A stretch of DNA of 6,897 nucleotides from an uncultured Clostridia bacterium (GCA_947303145.1 CAMYXB010000053.1:1-6897), one strand, 5' to 3'; positions 1 to 6,363 are shown, counted from the first letter of the stretch. Translations and numbers: made by a program. The notes: generated from the sequence alone by a model not told the origin.

Positions 1-60
1 AACGTAGTGACATAATTTCGGGGCCCCCTAACGAACGTAAGTGAGGAAAGGGGAAAGGAG

Positions 61-125
61 AAAAAACGGGCTCTAGTTAGACACGCATTTTGAATAAAAA
101 TGCGGTCAACCTTAGCCCGTTTTTT
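61..125 (-). terminator. nested hairpin terminator of the tRNA-Pro gene, probably bidirectional
   Basis: A perfect 12-bp outer stem pairs 61-72 (AAAAAACGGGCT) with 114-125 (AGCCCGTTTTTT). Inside it a second perfect 8-bp stem pairs 84-91 (CGCATTTT) with 97-104 (AAAATGCG) around a GAATA loop, and short matches between the two (GAC/GTC, GTT/AAC) may stack them. Read on the minus strand it starts 4 bases after the tRNA CCA end and finishes in a run of six T. Because the outer stem has an A-run and a T-run at its two ends, the plus strand also finishes in six T, so transcription entering from the left edge could be stopped too. The two-tier structure is larger than a usual intrinsic terminator. 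Confidence 0.85.
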
Positions 126-129
126 CGAC

Positions 130-206
130 TGGTCGGGGTGGCGGGATTTGAACCCACGATCTCATGCTCCCTAAGCATGCGCGTTAGCCATCTACGCTAC
201 ACCCCG
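130..206 (-). tRNA. tRNA-Pro, anticodon AGG
   Basis: This 77-base tRNA has its 3' CCA encoded (complement of 130-132). Read on the minus strand: acceptor stem CGGGGTG/CACCCCG is perfect over 7 bp. The D stem is GCGT/ACGC with A14, G18G19 and A21. The anticodon stem is CATGC/GCATG with loop TTAGGGA. The variable loop is AGATC, and the T stem GTGGG/CCCGC has one G-U pair with loop TTCAAAT. The anticodon is AGG, complementary to plus-strand 170-172, so it reads CCU and, if A34 is deaminated to inosine, CCC and CCA. C1-G72, discriminator A73, G35, G36 and G37 are the usual marks of bacterial tRNA-Pro. It stands alone, with its own promoter at 221-249 and terminator at 61-125. The unusual point is A34: bacterial proline tRNAs normally carry UGG, GGG or CGG. 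Confidence 0.97.
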
Positions 207-220
207 ATATAACTTCGCAT

Positions 221-249
221 ATTGTATCAAAAAGCAAGATAAAAGTCAA
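221..249 (-). promoter_or_regulatory. sigma-70-type promoter of tRNA-Pro
   Basis: On the minus strand a -35 box TTGACT (244-249) and a -10 box TACAAT (221-226) are separated by exactly 17 bases; each differs from consensus at one position. Transcription would start near 213-214, leaving a leader of about 7 bases before the mature tRNA 5' end at 206. This is a strong promoter of the kind expected for a stable RNA. Confidence 0.85.
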
Positions 250-277
250 TCAAATATCTTTTATATTTATACTCTTT

Positions 278-380
278 TCAAAAAAGTAAATAATTTTTTT
301 ATAAGAATTATTATAAAAATCGAATAAAACTCATTTACCAAAATCTCTCAAAAAAGTAAAACTAATTCGTAAATAATTTT
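278..380. repeat. short direct repeats in the AT-rich spacer upstream of recF
   Basis: TCAAAAAAGTAAA occurs exactly at 278-290 and 348-360, 70 bases apart. GTAAATAATTTT occurs exactly at 286-297 and 369-380. The block therefore looks partly duplicated, and the second copy runs into the -35 region of the recF promoter. The whole spacer 207-417 is strongly AT-rich and carries no coding potential. The role is unknown; low sequence complexity alone could produce some of this similarity. Confidence 0.5.
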
Positions 381-406
381 ACTATTATTTTCCCACAAGA
401 TATGAT
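378..406 (+). promoter_or_regulatory. probable recF promoter giving a near-leaderless transcript
   Basis: TTTACT at 378-383 (4 of 6 to the -35 consensus) and TATGAT at 401-406 (5 of 6 to the -10 consensus) are separated by 17 bases. The expected start of transcription is about 412-414, only 4-6 bases before the GTG at 418. An alternative -10, TAAAAT at 406-411, would place the start at or very near 418 but lacks a comparable -35. Either choice leaves almost no 5' untranslated region. Confidence 0.6.
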
Positions 407-417
407 AAAATATTTCT

Positions 418-1512
418 GTGTTTATAAAGTCAGTGAGTTTGCACAATTTTAGGAATTATGGTGACGAAGAGGTCTCTTTGAGCGAGGGACTGAATGTTTT
501 TCGTGGCAATAATGCGCAAGGTAAAACCAACTTTTTGGAGAGTATCTATCTATGTAGTATAGGCAAATCCCCAAAAACAAGCAAGGAACGTGACCTTATA
601 AATTGGAAAGAAAATAGTGCAAAAGTAAAAGTAGTGGTGCAGAAAAAATACTATGAGCAGACTATCGAGATTATGCTGAGCAGTAAGGATAAAAAGACGG
701 TCAAAATCAACTTAATTCCTATCCGCAGAATAGGAGACCTCATAGGTGAGATGCCAGTGGTGTATTTTGCTCCAGACGAGATAGGACTCATAAAGGACGG
801 ACCAGCAGAAAGGCGTAGGTTTCTCGATATTGACATCTCGCAGATGAACAAAAATTACTTCTATGCACTACTTAAATATGACAAACTACTAATTGAGAGA
901 AACAATCTCCTCAAGAAAACCAAGTCTTTTGAGACTCTTTTAGACACTATCGACCTGTGGGATACTCAAATGGCGGATACAGCAAGCAAGATTATCTTCT
1001 ATCGACTAGATTTTTTGAATAAAATAAGAAAACCAGCTATGGACGTGCATCTTCTCATCACTAATAATATGGAAAATCTTGAGATAAATTATCAGGGGAT
1101 AAAGAGCAATGTGCTAAGTGAAATAAGGGAGAAATTATACAAAAGTTATAAGTCCACCATAGAGAGAGACTTTGACCTAGGATACACTACCGTAGGCCCA
1201 CATAGAGATGATGTAGAGATAAAGATAAATGGCGTGGATATACGCAATTTTGGCTCACAAGGGCAACAGAGGCTGGCTACACTCTCTATGAAAGTGGCTG
1301 AACTAGAGATTTTCACAGAACTGAGTGGTGAAAAGCCCATTTTACTATTAGATGATGTCTTGAGCGAACTGGATAATTATCGTTCAAAGAACTTTTTAAG
1401 TGCTATAAAAAACTATCAAACTATACTTACCACCACAAAATATACTCGAAAACTAGATGAAAAGGATAGTGTCTTTTCTGTCAAAAATGCAAAAATAGAA
1501 AGAGTAAAATAA
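418..1512 (+). CDS. recF: DNA replication and repair protein RecF
   Basis: This 364-aa protein is an SMC-like ABC ATPase. Together with RecO and RecR it helps load RecA at single-stranded gaps and protects stalled forks; it acts in the cytoplasm on DNA. Visible motifs in order: N-terminal FRNYG (11-15); Walker A GNNAQGKT (30-37); FAPDEIGLIKDGPAERRRFLD (starting at 117), typical of RecF; GPHRDD (260-265); ABC signature GSQGQQR (279-285); Walker B ILLLDDVLSELD (308-319) with Asp312 and Asp313 followed by the D-loop. Length matches Bacillus RecF (about 370 aa). The start is GTG: the resulting MFIKSVSLHNFRNY aligns with Bacillus MYIQNLELTSYRNY, while the ATG at 402 is out of frame. No Shine-Dalgarno sequence precedes it, which fits a leaderless message. 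It is alone on its strand, without the dnaN/yaaA neighbours often found upstream, and faces gyrBA. Confidence 0.97.
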   Translation: MFIKSVSLHNFRNYGDEEVSLSEGLNVFRGNNAQGKTNFLESIYLCSIGKSPKTSKERDLINWKENSAKVKVVVQKKYYEQTIEIMLSSKDKKTVKINLIPIRRIGDLIGEMPVVYFAPDEIGLIKDGPAERRRFLDIDISQMNKNYFYALLKYDKLLIERNNLLKKTKSFETLLDTIDLWDTQMADTASKIIFYRLDFLNKIRKPAMDVHLLITNNMENLEINYQGIKSNVLSEIREKLYKSYKSTIERDFDLGYTTVGPHRDDVEIKINGVDIRNFGSQGQQRLATLSMKVAELEIFTELSGEKPILLLDDVLSELDNYRSKNFLSAIKNYQTILTTTKYTRKLDEKDSVFSVKNAKIERVK

Positions 1513-1532
1513 ACTACTCTTTCTTTTTTTTT
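1497..1532 (+). terminator. recF terminator overlapping the stop codon, probably bidirectional
   Basis: AGAAAGAGTA (1497-1506) pairs perfectly with TACTCTTTCT (1515-1524) around an 8-base loop and is followed by a T-run through 1532. The left arm lies in the last codons of recF and the TAA stop (1510-1512) sits in the loop. On the minus strand the same hairpin is followed by ATTTTT (complement of 1491-1496), so it can also stop transcripts arriving from gyrBA. The stem has only four GC pairs, so efficiency is uncertain. Confidence 0.75.
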
Positions 1533-1554
1533 ATAAATATTTTTTATAGAAATA

Positions 1555-1735
1555 TGTCACCCTGAGCGGAATAAACAAAACTAGTTTTATTTTCTTAATA
1601 TTTCGAGAGTTATAAATAGGTCAAACAAATAAAGCATCTAGCAGTCGAACGGGTCTACTCCTCTTGACAAATTATATACACGTTTGATAGGAATAGACCC
1701 ATTCGACTCGTGCACTGCACTCGCTCAGGGTGACA
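1555..1735. repeat. nested inverted repeat of the TGTCACCCTGAGCG family
   Basis: The outer arms are exact inverted copies: TGTCACCCTGAGCG (1555-1568) and CGCTCAGGGTGACA (1722-1735). The inner arms match at 13 of 14 bases: GTCGAACGGGTCTA (1644-1657) and TAGACCCATTCGAC (1694-1707). The right side (1694-1735) is close to the compact form of this dispersed intergenic repeat. On the left the two arm segments are pushed apart by about 75 bp of AT-rich sequence (1569-1643) that includes the palindrome AAAACTAGTTTT (1577-1588). A small GTGCA/TGCAC palindrome (1710-1720) interrupts the right arm. There is no coding potential. Repeats of this type occur between genes in many bacterial phyla; their function is not settled. 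Confidence 0.75.
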
Positions 1736-1765
1736 TGATAAATCTCTGTATTTGCTCTACACTTT

Positions 1766-1778
1766 GCTCAAGGTGACA
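1766..1778. repeat. half copy of the TGTCACCCTGAGC repeat arm
   Basis: GCTCAAGGTGACA repeats the right arm of the neighbouring element (GCTCAGGGTGACA at 1723-1735) with one mismatch, in the same orientation and without a left partner of its own. It looks like a remnant of a second copy lying between the two fuller elements. Confidence 0.55.
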
Positions 1779-1788
1779 TAATATATAT

Positions 1789-1832
1789 TGTCATTGCGAG
1801 GAGTGTTTAGTAAACACGACATGGCAATCTCA
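1789..1832. repeat. palindromic repeat of the TGTCATTGCGAG...GGCAATCTCA family
   Basis: The element begins TGTCATTGCGAG (1789-1800) and ends GGCAATCTCA (1823-1832). Its centre is a perfect palindrome, GTGTTTA (1803-1809), G, TAAACAC (1811-1817); an outer pair ATTGC (1793-1797)/GCAAT (1824-1828) closes it with unpaired bases between. This end pattern is a well-known dispersed intergenic repeat in unrelated bacteria. It lies 33 bases beyond the gyrA stop and has no T-run on the gyrA strand, so it is not a classic terminator, although it could protect mRNA 3' ends. Confidence 0.75.
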
Positions 1833-1865
1833 ACCTATAAAAATTGAAATAGATTTCCACGTCTT

Positions 1866-4370
1866 TTATTCTTCAATAGGTTGAACTTCCTCTATCTCTG
1901 GCTGTGTCTCCTCTTCCTCATGCTCTGTGACGGAGGCACACACTATCTTGCCACTGCGCTCGGTGAGGCGCATGAGTTTCACTCCCATGGCAGACCTACT
2001 ACATCTACTTACTTGCTCTGCACTAAATCTAATGACCACTCCGCCATCTGTCATGACTAGAATGTCATCATCGTCATTTACTTGAAGCAGGCTAACCATA
2101 GGGCCGGTCTTTTCGTTGAAATTGCCGGCTTTGATACCCATGCCACCACGATGTTGCAGTCTAAACTCACTCTCGCTCGTTCTCTTGCCAAAGCCTTTTT
2201 CGCTGATAGTCATTACTTCTTTGTTCTTGTCTATCACGCAAATATCCACCACATAGTCGTCTTTGTTAAGTCTCATACTCCTGACACCAGTAGAGGTACG
2301 CCCTAGTTGACGCAGGTTGTCCTCGCTAAATCTAATACACTTGCCGTTATGACTGGAGAGCATGATGTCATCATTACCGCTAAGATACAGCACTCCAACG
2401 AGGCTATCTCCCTCGTTAAGAGATATGGCTATCTTGCCATTTTTGTTGATTTTTGCGAAATTCTCCACAGCGGTCTTTTTGATAACGCCATTTCTTGTCG
2501 CCATAACCAGACTGCCAGACTCAGTATCCTTATTAAATGGCACAATCTCTGTCACTTTCTCATCTGGAGCGAGTTGTAATAGGTTGATAAAGGCTCTGCC
2601 TTTGCTATTCTTCACTGCCTCAGGTATCATATATGCCTTGGTATTATACACTCTGCCTAGACTGGTGAAGAAGAGGAGGTTGTCGTGGCTATTCGTGACC
2701 AGCATCTTTTTGACGAAGTCGTCCTCTTTGGTCTTGTGACCAGTGACACCCACTCCACCTCTGTGCTGGGCTCTATATTCGCTGACAGGCTGACGCTTGA
2801 CATATCCTGACATAGTCATAGATATGACCACTTCTTCCTTAGGAATGAGGTCCTCCACATCAATATCGCCATAATCCACAGTTATCTCTGTGCGTCTAGG
2901 AGTGGCGTATCTAGATTTTATATCCATAAGTTCTGTCTTGACCAAATCTTTTATTCTCTGGTCGCTAGAGAGTATCGCCTCATAATCGGCTATGGTTATG
3001 CGAAGATTATTTAATTCTTCCTCTATCTTCTCCACCTCAAGACTGGTGAGTCTCTGCAGTCTCATCTCCAGTATGGCTGTGGCTTGTCTTTCGGTGAGAT
3101 TAAATCTAGCACAGAGGTTTTGATTGGCCTCCACCTTGTCTGCGCTCTTCTTGATAATATCCACCACTTCGTCCACATTAGCGAGTGCTATAGACATGCC
3201 CTCGAGTATATGCTCTCGCTCTTTCGCTTTCTCTAGATCATATCTAGTGCGTCTAGTCACCACTTCCTTCTGATGCTCGACATAGTGATATAGCATCTCT
3301 TTAAGGTTGAGAATCTTAGGCTCTCCGTTGACTAGAGATAGGAAGATTATGCCGAAACTGGTCTGTAGTGGAGTGTGCTTGTAGAGGAGATTGAGCACTA
3401 CTTGTGCGCTGTAGTCTCTCTTGATATCTATCACTATCCTCATGCCCTGCCTATCGGACTCTTCCTTAATATCCGAGATGCCTTCCACTCTCTTATCCTT
3501 GACAAGCGATGCTATTTGCTCGATAAGTTTGGCTTTGTTCACCTGATAAGGCAGTTCTGTGACCACTATTCTACTTTTCTTGTCGTCTTCCTCTATCTCG
3601 CATCTAGCACGCATGATGACTGTGCCTCTGCCTGTCCTATATGCCTGTCTTGCTCCGCCTACGCCCAGCAAAAGTCCTTTAGTGGGAAAATCTGGTGCGG
3701 GGATATATTGGAACAACTGCTCTATCTCTATCTCTGGATTGTCCAGCAGTGCCACAGCACCATCTATCACCTCTCCTAGATTGTGAGGAGGGATATTGGT
3801 CGCCATACCCACTGCTATGCCATCACTGCCGTTGACGAGCAAATTGGGAAATCTTGATGGCAGGACTACGGGCTGTTTCTCCGTTCCGTCAAAGTTGGGA
3901 TAATAATCGACAGTCTCTTTATCTATATCTCTCAGCATTTCGCTGGATATTTTGCTCAGTCTCGCCTCAGTGTATCTGTATGCGGCAGGAGAATCTCCGT
4001 CCACAGAGCCAAAGTTGCCCTGTCCATCGACTAGTGGCTCGTTGATAGAAAAGTCTTGTGCTAGTCTAACCAAAGCGTCATAAACAGACGAGTCACCATG
4101 AGGGTGATACTTGCCAAGCACTTCACCTACGATACGAGCACACTTCTTGTATCCCTTATCACTAAACAGTCCCATCTCTCCCATAGCATAGAGTATACGT
4201 CTATGCACTGGCTTGAGTCCATCACGCACATCAGGGATAGCACGAGAAACATTGACTGCCATGGCATAGGAGATGAATGATTTTTTCATCTCCTCATTCA
4301 AGTTAACTTTAATATATTTAGTATTATCTACCAATTCTTCCAAATCTTTAGAATAATCTTGCTTTTTCAT
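1866..4370 (-). CDS. gyrA: DNA gyrase subunit A
   Basis: This 834-aa subunit cuts and rejoins DNA in the A2B2 gyrase, which adds negative supercoils using ATP hydrolysed by GyrB. The winged-helix core holds the catalytic tyrosine at 133 in AAYRYTEARL. The quinolone-determining segment HPHGDSSVYD (89-98) keeps Ser94 and Asp98, the counterparts of E. coli Ser83 and Asp87, so the common resistance changes are absent. After the tower and coiled coil, the C-terminal beta-pinwheel starts near 500 and carries GyrA box QHRGGVG (535-541) and a second box-like motif QHRGGMG (739-745). An acidic tail rich in Glu ends the protein. I chose ATG at 4370 because GAGGG sits 5 bases before it. An in-frame ATG at 4391 would add 7 residues and overlap gyrB, but lacks such a site. 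It follows gyrB by 13 bases and is presumably cotranscribed. Conserved GyrA-box and tail organisation separates it from ParC. Confidence 0.98.
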   Translation of the reverse strand: MKKQDYSKDLEELVDNTKYIKVNLNEEMKKSFISYAMAVNVSRAIPDVRDGLKPVHRRILYAMGEMGLFSDKGYKKCARIVGEVLGKYHPHGDSSVYDALVRLAQDFSINEPLVDGQGNFGSVDGDSPAAYRYTEARLSKISSEMLRDIDKETVDYYPNFDGTEKQPVVLPSRFPNLLVNGSDGIAVGMATNIPPHNLGEVIDGAVALLDNPEIEIEQLFQYIPAPDFPTKGLLLGVGGARQAYRTGRGTVIMRARCEIEEDDKKSRIVVTELPYQVNKAKLIEQIASLVKDKRVEGISDIKEESDRQGMRIVIDIKRDYSAQVVLNLLYKHTPLQTSFGIIFLSLVNGEPKILNLKEMLYHYVEHQKEVVTRRTRYDLEKAKEREHILEGMSIALANVDEVVDIIKKSADKVEANQNLCARFNLTERQATAILEMRLQRLTSLEVEKIEEELNNLRITIADYEAILSSDQRIKDLVKTELMDIKSRYATPRRTEITVDYGDIDVEDLIPKEEVVISMTMSGYVKRQPVSEYRAQHRGGVGVTGHKTKEDDFVKKMLVTNSHDNLLFFTSLGRVYNTKAYMIPEAVKNSKGRAFINLLQLAPDEKVTEIVPFNKDTESGSLVMATRNGVIKKTAVENFAKINKNGKIAISLNEGDSLVGVLYLSGNDDIMLSSHNGKCIRFSEDNLRQLGRTSTGVRSMRLNKDDYVVDICVIDKNKEVMTISEKGFGKRTSESEFRLQHRGGMGIKAGNFNEKTGPMVSLLQVNDDDDILVMTDGGVVIRFSAEQVSRCSRSAMGVKLMRLTERSGKIVCASVTEHEEEETQPEIEEVQPIEE

Positions 4371-4373
4371 ATT

Positions 4374-4382
4374 ATCCCTCTT
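4374..4382 (-). promoter_or_regulatory. ribosome binding site that fixes the gyrA start
   Basis: On the minus strand AAGAGGGAT, with the core GAGGG at 4376-4380, lies 5 bases before the ATG at 4370. It falls in the gyrB-gyrA gap and reaches the end of gyrB, so gyrA translation may be coupled to termination of gyrB. It supports the 4370 start over the ATG at 4391. Confidence 0.8.
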
Positions 4383-4383
4383 A

Positions 4384-6324
4384 TTATACATCTAGGTCTG
4401 TGACTAGTGTAGCGTTCTCCTCGATAAACTTGCGTCTAAGCTCGGGATTCTCTCCCATAAGTGTATTAAACACACTATCTGCCTCTATGGCATCTTCCAT
4501 CTTCACTTGAAGTAATGTCCTATGTTCTGGGCTCATAGTGGTCTCCCATAGTTGCTCACTAGTCATCTCGCCCAGTCCCTTATACCTTTGAATATCTACA
4601 TTTCTATTGCCCAGTCTATCGAGTTCACTATTTAATTCTTCATCATTGTAGAAATACGCCACATCTTTCCCTCTAGTCACTTTATAAAGTGGTGGTTGTG
4701 CTATATACACGTGTCCTTTCTCTATAAGTGGTCTCATAAATCTATAGAAGAAAGTGAGAAGTAGTATCCTAATATGACTGCCGTCCACATCAGCATCAGT
4801 CATGCAGATAATCTTGTCATAGCGGAGTTTGTCCTCATTAAAGTCCTCATGTGTCCCGCAACCAAATGCGGTTATCATGGCTTTAATCTCCTCATTCTCT
4901 AGTATTCTAGATAGTCTCGCTTTCTCCACATTGAGTATCTTACCTCTCAGTGGAAGTATCGCTTGAAAACGTCTATCTCTGCCCTGCTTGGCAGTTCCAC
5001 CAGCGCTGTCGCCCTCTACAAGATATATCTCGCAGTGGCTGGGGTCCTTGCTCGTGCAGTCAGACAATTTTCCAGGGAGAGTGGTATTTTCTAAAACACT
5101 TTTACGTCTAGTCAATTCCCTAGCATTCCTCGCTGCCTCTCTCGCTCTCTGTGCTGTGAGAGATTTCATGATAAGTTCCTTGGCTATAGCAGGGTTTTCC
5201 TCAAGATAATCACTAAAAGCCTCACCCAGCACTTTCTCCACTAGTCCTCTCATGAATGAGTTGCCCAGTTTAGTCTTGGTCTGTCCTTCGAATTGTGGAT
5301 CCTTCAGTTTCACACTAATTATGGCGGTGAGTCCCTCTCTACAATCTTCGCCAGATAACTTTTCATTAGGTTTGAGCAGTTTATTCTTCGTGGCATAGTC
5401 GACAATAACCTTGGTTATAGCGTTCTTAAATCCCACTAAATGTGTGCCACCTTCTTCCGTATTGATATTGTTGGCGTATGCATTGATAACCTCGCTATAA
5501 CTATCGTTGTATTGGAAGGCTATCTCCACCTCGCTATCTTCTCCCACCTTGTTGACATAGAAAGTCTGTGGAAAGACTGTGTCTCTATCCCTATTGAGAT
5601 AGTCTACAAACTCTATTATTCCACCTTTGAACTCAAATGTCTCCTCTCTCTCCTTGTCTTGCCTCATATCTTTTAGTGAAATAATAAGTCCTTTGTTGAG
5701 GAAAGCTATTTCTCTAAATCTCGCTCTCAAAGTCTCATAATTAAACTCTGTAGTCTCGAATATAGCGTCATCTGGCTTAAAAGTAATGGTGGTGCCACGA
5801 GAAAGTGTGGTGCCGTCTATTTTAAGCGAATATTGAGGCACACCTCTCTTGTATTCCTGCACATAGTGATTGCCGTTTTGGAACACTTCCACTTTGAGAT
5901 ATTCACTCAAAGCGTTGACGCAACTAAGTCCCACACCATGCAATCCACCAGAAATCTTGTATCCACTGCCACCGAACTTGCCACCAGCGTGGAGTTTAGT
6001 GAGAACCACCTCGACAGCACTCTTTCCCTCTGTCTTGTGTATACCAGTGGGGATACCTCTGCCATTATCTACGACAGTGAGACTGCCGTCATTATTGATG
6101 CAAACATCTATCTTAGTGCAATAGCCAGCAATTGCCTCGTCTATACTATTGTCCACCACTTCTACAACTAGGTGATGAAGCCCCCTCTCATCAGTGGAGC
6201 CGATATACATACCAGGTCTCTTCCTCACAGGCTCCAATCCATCTAATACCTGTATGTCTTCTTCGGTATATTTGACAGAATGAGTCAGTTTCTGCTCTTC
6301 TGTCATATTTTCTTCTAATTCCAT
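4384..6324 (-). CDS. gyrB: DNA gyrase subunit B
   Basis: This 646-aa ATPase subunit of gyrase couples ATP-driven N-gate closure to strand passage by GyrA. The GHKL ATPase domain shows Glu55 (general base) and Asn59 in EVVDNSIDEA, DNGRGIP (86-92), and a glycine-rich lid HAGGKFGGSGYKISGGLHGVG ending near 132. The transducer domain carries the switch-lysine motif QTKTKLGN (348-355). The TOPRIM domain has EGDSAGG (437-443) and the metal ligands DADVD (510-514). PLRGKILNVEKA places Arg460 where E. coli has Lys447, and RYKGLGEM (580-587) follows. Length matches Gram-positive GyrB, which lacks the large insert of the E. coli protein. The start at 6324 follows AAGGAAG by 7 bases; the upstream in-frame ATG at 6375 lies inside the promoter and cannot be used. 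It is first in the gyrB-gyrA operon. The conserved motifs do not by themselves exclude ParE, but pairing with a clear GyrA settles it. Confidence 0.98.
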   Translation of the reverse strand: MELEENMTEEQKLTHSVKYTEEDIQVLDGLEPVRKRPGMYIGSTDERGLHHLVVEVVDNSIDEAIAGYCTKIDVCINNDGSLTVVDNGRGIPTGIHKTEGKSAVEVVLTKLHAGGKFGGSGYKISGGLHGVGLSCVNALSEYLKVEVFQNGNHYVQEYKRGVPQYSLKIDGTTLSRGTTITFKPDDAIFETTEFNYETLRARFREIAFLNKGLIISLKDMRQDKEREETFEFKGGIIEFVDYLNRDRDTVFPQTFYVNKVGEDSEVEIAFQYNDSYSEVINAYANNINTEEGGTHLVGFKNAITKVIVDYATKNKLLKPNEKLSGEDCREGLTAIISVKLKDPQFEGQTKTKLGNSFMRGLVEKVLGEAFSDYLEENPAIAKELIMKSLTAQRAREAARNARELTRRKSVLENTTLPGKLSDCTSKDPSHCEIYLVEGDSAGGTAKQGRDRRFQAILPLRGKILNVEKARLSRILENEEIKAMITAFGCGTHEDFNEDKLRYDKIICMTDADVDGSHIRILLLTFFYRFMRPLIEKGHVYIAQPPLYKVTRGKDVAYFYNDEELNSELDRLGNRNVDIQRYKGLGEMTSEQLWETTMSPEHRTLLQVKMEDAIEADSVFNTLMGENPELRRKFIEENATLVTDLDV

Positions 6325-6331
6325 ATTATTG

Positions 6332-6338
6332 CTTCCTT
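6332..6338 (-). promoter_or_regulatory. ribosome binding site of gyrB
   Basis: AAGGAAG on the minus strand lies 7 bases before the ATG at 6324, a good Shine-Dalgarno match at normal spacing. It decides the start against the longer open frame that begins at 6375. Confidence 0.85.
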
Positions 6339-6363
6339 TATATAGTAAATATAAGTAATATAT

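Noticed and set aside
1..60. End of a gene or of another repeat at the left edge
   Set aside because: A plus-strand frame stops at TAA 13-15, and GTGACATAAT (7-16) equals 1773-1782 in the repeat zone, but the fragment is too short to decide. GGGGCCCC (20-27) is a bare palindrome without further support.
207..430. Possible oriC upstream of recF
   Set aside because: The spacer is AT-rich, but the nearest DnaA-box look-alikes (TTTCCCACA near 389-397, TGTGTTTAT near 417-425) each have two mismatches and do not cluster; dnaA and dnaN are absent.
651..1340. Two minus-strand open frames (66 and 64 codons) inside recF
   Set aside because: They are shadows of recF, without ribosome sites or protein features.
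1555..1865. CRISPR array or insertion sequence in the recF-gyrA gap
   Set aside because: The repeats are inverted and of two kinds, with no regular direct repeats and spacers and no transposase frame.
2082..4280. Several plus-strand open frames of 60-134 codons opposite gyrA
   Set aside because: They lie antisense to a fully conserved gyrA, have no ribosome binding sites or recognisable motifs, and are shadows of its codon pattern.
4371..4391. gyrA start at 4391 overlapping the end of gyrB
   Set aside because: The ATG is in frame but has no ribosome binding site, whereas GAGGG sits 5 bases before the ATG at 4370.
4988..6171. Plus-strand open frames of 73-112 codons opposite gyrB
   Set aside because: They are antisense to gyrB, whose conserved motifs span the same bases; no independent evidence for translation.
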